Part shown: one piece after another, positions 57,378 to 64,000 of the stretch
Position numbering within the stretch: the stretch's first letter is position 1
Layout of the letters: each line of letters starts with the position of its first letter
Origin: Erythrophleum ivorense
Lineage: Eukaryota; Streptophyta; Magnoliopsida; Fabales; Fabaceae
DNA length: 64,000 nucleotides
Reading direction: 5' to 3'
Assembly: GCA_026724425.1 (NCBI GenBank)
Contig: JAIUCV010000003.1
Coordinates: 47,269,283-47,333,282, forward strand
Translations under genes and position numbers: made by a program
Notes under the pieces: generated by a model
Told to the model about the DNA's origin: nothing
The model's input: the letters and a program-made list of their open reading frames with translations, nothing else
Databases searched by the model: none

Positions 57378-57414
57378 TTCTTTCCTCCTTTTAGAAATTT
57401 TGTCCCCAAAATTA
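57378..57414 (-). other. Polypurine tract and GGACAAAATTT motif (reversed)
   Basis: On the minus strand: TTTTGGGGACAAAATTT, then CTAAAAGGAGGAAAGA, then the LTR start TGTAATACCCC. The same arrangement precedes the Tekay-like 3' LTR at 30604-30632. Confidence 0.75.
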
Positions 57415-59814
57415 GTCATACCTTACTCAATTAATACTAGACAATCCTCCCTCATAACCTCTTCCTTGATATCTCAGTTAGTCTTACTAGAAACTAGTCC
57501 CTCCCTACTACTTTCCTTAAGAGGGTGTTCTTATCATGTTACTACTTCACTTGGTAACCACAATTGTATTTCTTCTAGTCAACCTAGGTCAAATGACATG
57601 CTAATTTGAACATTTCGTATTCCTTCTTTATCCATAACTATAGAGATCCTAACCAAGTTACACTTGATCATCTTATAGTAAGTTCTAAGCACCTAACTCA
57701 AGTAAGTCTAAATCTTTCTCCCTTTATAGCTAATGTTTTGTTCTATTTTGTCTCTTTCTCTCTTCTTCTTTTCTTCTTTCTTGTTATTTTTTTTAGTACC
57801 AACAGTCAATCGCTGAATTTTTCATGTTAACTTTCTTTCCTTCTTAACTCTTAATCCATTTATGGCATATCTCCAAATGCTTAGTCTAACTCTCCTTAAC
57901 AGTTAGCGTTAAGAGCTACACAAAATTCCACTTAGTTAGCCTTATAGTATTTATTCCACTAATAACAACATAGGTAAATAACCCTACTTCATAAAGGAGC
58001 TTTATTTGTCCTTTACTCAAAATTTCACATATTTCTTTAGCCAAACCTTTTTAATTAAAGCAAGTCTTTCCTCTTATAGGATCATCGAGTCTAGGTTTCT
58101 AGTTCTTATGTCTAACTATCTCATAAAATTATTACACACATTATCCTCATTTATTTCCTGTCAAAAAAAGGTCTATTCTTCCCTTTTTTATCATCATTTT
58201 TTTTGTAGACATGTAAAATCCCTTTTCATTTACAATCAGTACCCAAGGTTCCTTATCCTCATTTGCTGAGGTTCCCCAAGGTTAGAACTAATGTAAAGTC
58301 TAATCTTATAACTAATCCATTTAAGGCATTCAAATACTTTAAGATCACCTTCCATCTAATTGAAGTCAAACATAATCTCTTAAGCAAGAATAAATATGAT
58401 CCTTTAACTCTAGGTTATATTTCCTCATAAGGCTTGATTTCAAGGGTGAAAGTTCCTTGTCTAGAGTATCAAAATAATCTTTTAAGACTTAGGAATGAGT
58501 TTCCTTAAATCTTATAAGTCCATAATTCAAGTGGGTGTTCTATTAGATAACATAGCTTCAACAACTTACCTACAACATTAAAATTTCCAATTCCCGGTGG
58601 TGGTACATTATAGACAACCTGATCATCATCCTTAGATGTAAGCAATATAGGAAAATCCTTAATAGATTTCTTATCTCTCTCTCTCTTTCTTATCCCCCAT
58701 TTTTTTGGTTTGTGTCTTGCATTGGCGAAGGCACCACCACAATCACATACATGTGATTCCAAAGACTACCATGATCAAACTGCTCCTTCGTACCCTTGAC
58801 ACCTAACTAAGGTATTTTTACACAAGCATAATCACACTTCGAATAGCATACTACTCATAATCTTCAAGATGCAACAAATTTTCTCTAACTTTTTCACATA
58901 CAACTGAGGTTTTTTTTATATCCTACAATTTAGAAGTTCATAATAGCTCCTAAAGAGTAATGAGATGATATCTTGTCAACAAGGTCCAAGATCTTGTTAA
59001 CAAGAGCTTGAATTGAGTAATGTGAAAATTTGAGACCTTATTTACAAGGTTTTTTTTTACAATAAGTACAAGGTCTTTTAACAATAAACTATAGTATATA
59101 GTATGTGATAGTACGATAGTTTTTTTTTTTGGGTCCTTGTACAATGGTTTGTGCCAACTACAACTAATTCTTCCACTCTCCAAAATGTTCTTAGGTCTCA
59201 ATTCACACCTAACTGTTAGGAGCTAAACTAACATAATAAGGAGACTTAGTGAGTCTTTCCATTATCAAGCATTCCCTAATTATCAATGGATCAAGTAGGG
59301 ATTCTCAGTGAGAGAATTCAAGTATCATTTATCACTAGTGTTTCACCCTTCCTCGTCAGTCATAGTACTGAGGTTTTATTATAATAGCATAAGTCAATTG
59401 CATTACAACCACCTCTCATTCACTTCCCTTGAGCTATTATTCTAGATCAAGGAGTCCTCTTTCAAAATTAGAGAGTTTTACTACTATAGTAGGTACTAGT
59501 CCATCTCAAATTCCCAATGTTGTCTCTATCCTCTTAATCACACCACACGTGATACATGACAATAAGACTACTGATGGTGGAATCAAACTTTGCCTTCAAT
59601 ATTAGCAAACAATTCTTTTCTGTGGCCATACACATGCTTATCACCCCGTGATGACTGTATCTAAATCACTTGTATGCACACAGGTAACATTTTATTCTCT
59701 TTTTAGGTGGATCCTTACTATCAAGATCTCCTCTTTACTTTCCAAGTAGAAAGTCTACTTAGTCTAGTTTGACGCCAATTTGATGGTCAAAATTCATCAA
59801 AACATATGATAAAT

Positions 59815-59938
59815 GACACACCCTGTATGCCCCTAGCACAAAGTGCTAGTGGATGAACACGTCCTATGTGCCTCTAGCACCAAAGTGCCGGTAAATGAGC
59901 ACATCCCATGTGCCTCTAGCACCAAAGTGCTATAGAAT
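59815..59938 (-). repeat. Three tandem 40-42-bp units, each with a short hairpin
   Basis: Units start at 59815, 59855 and 59897. Each contains 'c.tagcac(c)aaagtgct' or a close variant, in which AGCAC pairs with GTGCT around a 2-4-base loop, preceded by 'c.catgtgcc(t)ct'. Too few and too degenerate to be CRISPR, and located in a retroelement interior. Confidence 0.75.
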
Positions 59939-60739
59939 CTTACCTTACACTCCTTAAGTGTATCATGCACGTAAAGTGACTCTAACCACCACCCAAATGA
60001 ACGTCAACACATAGTATAAGTAAACTGAATCATATAAAAGAGACAACATACTTAAGCACCACGTACCTATACACCTCTCTCTTATCATACTAGGGCTTCT
60101 CTCCCTTATCACAAATTCCTCTCTTGTCTGGGTACACTAAAAGACGAGCCTCAAAGCTCTCTCAAGATTCCTTTTAAAATATCATCTCCCTTAATCTCTT
60201 ACTTTAAAGTTGCTATCCCCCATTTAGAGATGGATTTCACAATTCTAAGGGTTTCTTGCCCTCCTTCCTTGTCATCATTAACTAAAGATAGCTTACTCAC
60301 TCCAATAGTTTGAATGAAACTATTTAAAATGTTCTTTGCCTCTTATCGCCCTTATTCATTAGGCCCAAGTTACGCTAACTAAGATCGAGTAATTGCATAC
60401 TTTATTAACTAGGATCAAGCAAGTGGGTTAGGACCTCTGTACCTATAAAGCCTTAACCTTGGGGACCTTTCAAAGTCTACATAATTCTAGCTCATTATGG
60501 ATTGTACATCACTTCATATATTTAGTCAATCACACTTATTTATTATACACTAGTTCCCAAACTTCCATTGTCAATTTCCTAATCGTAAGTAAGGTTTACA
60601 TCTTACCCTTCTGTAAGATTTTTATAGATAGTCAGGTGTTTTACTTTATACCATTGCCTTCTAAGTTCTCAACATCACTCTAAATGGCCCTTGAAAAGTT
60701 TAGAATTTTGCTTAGATAAAGAATTACTACTCTTGTTGT

Positions 60740-60960
60740 GATTAGTTGACTACTTTCATAGGCCAGTCAACTTGTCAACCATACCCAATTGACTTGCTTA
60801 GTCAATGACAGTCAACTGGTCACAAATACTATTAGTAGCTTTGTTTATCATCCTCATCAGTTACCTGGTCTCATTCATTCAGTTAACTGGTGCCTCACAG
60901 TGAGTGACTTGTGCATCTACCGCGTAGCTAGTTGGTACAAGCCTTAACTAGTCATCTATC
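60740..60960 (-). repeat. Cluster of GTCAACTGGT-like words
   Basis: Repeated words include 'tagttgacta', 'cagtcaacttgtcaacc', 'aattgacttgcttagtca', 'cagtcaactggtca', 'agttacctggtc', 'agttaactggtgcc' and 'ctagttggta'. Lies 400-600 bp from the PBS on the 5' side of the reversed element. A degenerate repeat of unknown role. Confidence 0.55.
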
Positions 60961-61330
60961 TAGACTAAGACCAATAACCTAATCTCCAAAGAAAAGAAGG
61001 GCAAAATTCTAGTCTTTTCATTCGCATTAACAACCTCAAGTCTCAAAATTAGTATTACTAAAGTGTTATGAGATAGAATCTCACTACCCTCAATTATTCT
61101 CAGGGGCATGCTTATTGTAATGAGTGATCTCATCACTAGAATTCAAGATACATTCGTTCCAACAATCACTATAAGCCTCACATCATTATTCCTTTATATT
61201 TCTTCTCTGAAGGTGAAAAGCAAAAAGCATGTTCACATAATTAGCTATTCCTATAAGCTAATACTATGCCAAGTATGCATCATGATTACCAAACTTCTAA
61301 CCATAAAATTTAAATTAGAACAGTTTTCTT

Positions 61331-61350
61331 AAACCATTGCTCTGATACCA
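61331..61350 (-). other. Primer-binding site of LARD-like element (initiator Met tRNA)
   Basis: 'aaaccattgctctgatacca' is the reverse complement of TGGTATCAGAGCAATGGTTT, an intact match to the usual initiator-Met PBS. Two bases separate it from the LTR at 61353. Confidence 0.9.
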
Positions 61351-61352
61351 AA

Positions 61353-64000
61353 TGTGACGACGCTAACTTCTAATCATGGTAATTAAAGTTAAAGACACGA
61401 TTAATAATCATCAATCAAGGTTTGAAGTCATTATCAGATTACTTACATTAGGAAAAGGTTAGGAAATTTAAACCTTGATGTTATTAGAGTCATTAGCTAA
61501 TTACTTATAACCATTTATGCATATGAGGGAATCAAACCTATAATTATAAGCTTTTAATCCTATCATCCATGAATTCCAACTCACAAAAACCTCCTATAAG
61601 TGCTCCTAAATCATTCCTTATCATTTCCATAAAGAAAACCAAAGTTTCTAGGTTAATATGAGAAATTGAGCACTTTCGCCATGGCTAAATTCTCTCGCAC
61701 CATGGCCAATTACTCTTTGGTTCAACTCCCTACACCTTCACAAATTTTGCACATTTTGCCGTAGCCAAATATGCCTTTCGTCGCAGTGAATTACCCTTTG
61801 GAACACTACCATACTTGCCTCTCACATTTTGTCGCAGCTAACATTGCTCTTTGCTGCTACCAATTCCTCTCTATTTCCTTCCCTGGGCAACTTTGTCATA
61901 TTTAGCCATGACAAATTCCATTTTGGCCATGACCAATTCCCTTCTATTCCTATAACTCTCAAATTCCCTCCATGCACTCCAATTCTCCCTCTAGGAACAC
62001 TTTAAGACCACTCTCCCTCAATTTATGAAACTCTAATGGTATTTATCTACTTGATTTACCTAGCTAATCTATCATTATCCACTTCAAGATTTAAGTGTTG
62101 ATTTCTATTCACGAAACTATGATACATAAGTGAATTCCATAATTTAGTGACAGCAAAAGTGTTCCAACCACGAGGAGTGTAAGGCCAATGCTTAATGTTC
62201 ATACAAGATCAAGTCACTCATCCATTATTAGCCAATTACAACCATAATGGTCAATTGCATGATAATTATATTACATGTACAATCCCTATACTTGGCAATT
62301 CATAATGCAATGCAACAATTATATAAAACTAGTAATCTAATTACACAATACAATCTGACAAGATTTTCAAACCTATGTGCTACCAAACCATATAATAAAC
62401 TTCCATTAATTTCTCCTTGCCATTAAGAGGTCCGATCCTTGAAAATGTTAGCCTATAACCGACTTGAGATATACAATCTCAATAATAAGAGGCAAATTCC
62501 ATATATACGTATAAATTAATTAATACAATGCAATTTCATATCGTCAATGTTAGAATCGTCAATTCAATTTACAAATGAACTAGTTAAGCTACCAATGACT
62601 ATTATCCTATACCAGCAATTACACACAACATGTTAATAGCCAATAACATTGGAAATGGTCTATCCATGGCACCAACTCCGTAATGAGCACAACCTGGGCT
62701 TTGTGCATTTAGGGTCTGATCACAACCCAGTGCCCGATTGAAGCATATGCACAGTGGCAGCCGCATCACATCTCCGCTATAGACTCACAAGGTCCAATCA
62801 CAATAACAATTCAAGTAGTCAACCAATCATTTAGTATTTCAAAATTATATATGTGTAAACAATATTATATTAACATAAACATATACATAGAATTAGGAAA
62901 TTAACCCCGATTACTTCAATGAAGCCAATTACTCTTCCTTTAGCTACCATCATGATCCAAAGTATACTAGTCTTAACATAAGCATTATTATCATCATTTA
63001 ACTATCATTAGCAAGGAAATTCTCCCTATCCACAGATTAATCTTAATAAGAAATCATTGAGAACTTCTTATCCAATCTTTCTAATAATCTATTGCACCAA
63101 TTTGGGGTCCATATATTAAAGCTCACCATGATTCACTCCTCACAACTCAATTTTTGCACATGTATAAACCATGCAGTAAAAGTTAATCCAAAATGTGAGA
63201 ATTCAGCACATACACAAGACAAGAGAAGAGAGAACACTTACCCATACACCCAAGAGGTCAAATGGACTGAGTTGAGCCTTAACTACTAAGAACACACCAT
63301 GGGCTATCCTTTAAACTTGGATTTTCGCACATGGAATCAGCCATATACCAAAGTCAGCTTATAACATAAAATCTGAGTAAGGTTATACCACAAAATGAAA
63401 GCAAGCACTTACTCTATGGTTCTATTAACTCTAAACTCTGAAAATCTTACAAGGAATCACCTAAATACTAAATTTCAGATTTCAGAACAGGATAAAAATG
63501 CCCAAAACTAAAAACTAATTGGACAAAAATGAAGAGGAGAATGAGAGGGACATGTTTTATATAAATTACCTTAGCCAAATCTTCTTCTAGAAGTGAGAAA
63601 TGGTGGAAGAATGCAAAAAAACCCTAGCCCTTCTTCTCAAGTGCGAAAATGGCTTCCTTATTCTGCAAAACATGAGTGTCTTAGCAGCCAAATAGGTGGG
63701 GAGAAGGCCTCTTAGGGTTTTAGTGAAGATGGGCTAGTCCAATGGGCCCATTATTTCAAGTAGGCTGATGCTAGGTGAGATGGGCTATAGAAACTCTTGG
63801 GGTTGGAGAGAGTATGCTGATTTAAAGGCTTCAAAATCCATTTAGATTATGGTGGGAATTTATTGGGCCACAAGTTGAAGGGTTTTTTATGGGTTTGGCC
63901 TGACCCATAAGCACAAAACCCAAGTAGGTTCAAAATTTAGTAGGTTGGGCTAGTGTATATGGATTTATTTGAATTAGGTCTACATAAGATTATAATTGGG
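61353..64000 (-). repeat. Right (5') LTR of LARD-like element, cut by window end
   Basis: Starts TGTGACGACGC and is co-linear with 54458-57100. The window ends at 'agattataattggg', equivalent to about 57074 in the left LTR, so roughly 270-300 bp remain outside. TATA-like site at 63554-63567 and word array at 61676-61930 are conserved. Confidence 0.85.
63554..63567 (-). promoter_or_regulatory. TATA box of LARD right LTR
   Basis: 'ttttatataaattac' reads AATTTATATAAAA on the minus strand, aligned with 56627-56639. As the 5' LTR, this copy would drive element transcription. Confidence 0.5.

Larger units (their letters stand above)
57415..61330 (-). other. Non-coding interior of LARD-like element
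   Basis: No gag, protease, RT or integrase motif is visible in any frame; the longest open stretches are under 90 codons and lack motif support. It holds three 40-42-bp tandem hairpin units at 59815-59938 and a cluster of GTCAACTGGT-like words at about 60740-60960. Packaging or dimerisation signals would be expected on the PBS side (right), where these repeats lie. Confidence 0.7.
54458..64000 (-). mobile_element. Large non-autonomous LTR retrotransposon (LARD-like), reversed, runs off window
   Basis: Left LTR 54458-57377 and right LTR 61353-64000 (cut by the window, about 270 bp missing) flank a 3975-bp interior. The interior has a reversed purine tract next to the left LTR and a reversed initiator-Met PBS next to the right LTR, but I find no gag-pol motif in any frame. 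Non-coding interiors of several kb with long LTRs define LARDs. In a hand comparison of about 200 bp the two LTRs differ at roughly 15 positions (about 7 percent), so this insertion is younger than the Tekay-like copy. Left 5-mer is tctcc; the right TSD is outside. Confidence 0.8.

Noticed and set aside
57400..58269. Chain of short plus-strand open frames of 69-87 codons
   Set aside because: They run antisense to the LARD interior, share no motifs with known proteins, and reflect a CT-rich strand with few stop codons.
59815..59938. Possible CRISPR-like array
   Set aside because: Only three adjacent degenerate units without distinct spacers, inside a plant retroelement.

Overview
This window looks like AT-rich, repeat-dominated DNA from a plant nuclear genome, probably a pericentromeric or other heterochromatic block. 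Everything I can identify is LTR-retrotransposon material: Ty3/gypsy gag-pol relics, PBS sites for initiator-Met tRNA and for the Tat/Athila class, polypurine tracts, target-site duplications (TSDs) and long LTRs of 3-4 kb. I see no host gene, rRNA, tRNA or CRISPR. The species cannot be named from this sequence. Every gag-pol region is broken by stops and frameshifts, so all are annotated as pseudogenes.

Layout. (1) 1-4387: rearranged fragments of two LTR families, a LARD-like LTR and the long-LTR family, all reversed. (2) 4388-8451: gag, protease, RT, RNase H and the start of integrase of an old gypsy element (Reina-like). Its integrase resumes 41 kb away at 49330-49666. (3) 8452-49329: the material splitting that integrase, a reversed Tat/Athila-like element full of later insertions. 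Its left LTR is 8452-9780. Its right LTR lies in three pieces (37423-37982, 41603-42195, 48821-49329), with a Tat-type PBS at 37403-37420. Inside it are solo LTRs at 10556-13720, about 14065-17354, 17822-36892, 37983-41602, 42196-48820 and 42338-45101. There is also one full-length Tekay-like chromovirus at 18806-34027 with a perfect TAGAT TSD; its 5' LTR holds another solo LTR (19727-23394, TSD AAGTG). Insertion depth reaches four levels. (4) 49667-54457: a truncated LARD-like LTR, unassigned sequence and a reversed Tat-like LTR end. (5) 54458-64000: a reversed large non-autonomous element (LARD-like) with 2.92-kb LTRs and a 3.98-kb interior lacking recognisable gag-pol; its right LTR runs off the window.

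Most interesting signals. The long LTRs carry conserved splice-like signals around a segment that is exactly 90 bp in seven of eight copies, on both strands and in two subfamilies whose internal sequence has diverged strongly; in several copies it is an open 30-codon reading frame. The same LTR body occurs with two different U3 modules, one carrying a palindromic TCGCTATAGCGA-type word array. The LARD LTR has an analogous GCCGCGGC word array. The LARD shares its PBS class and a GGACAAAATTT-plus-polypurine 3' signature with the coding Tekay-like element, which suggests mobilisation in trans. Most coding stops look like C-to-T or G-to-A decay, as expected of methylated DNA.
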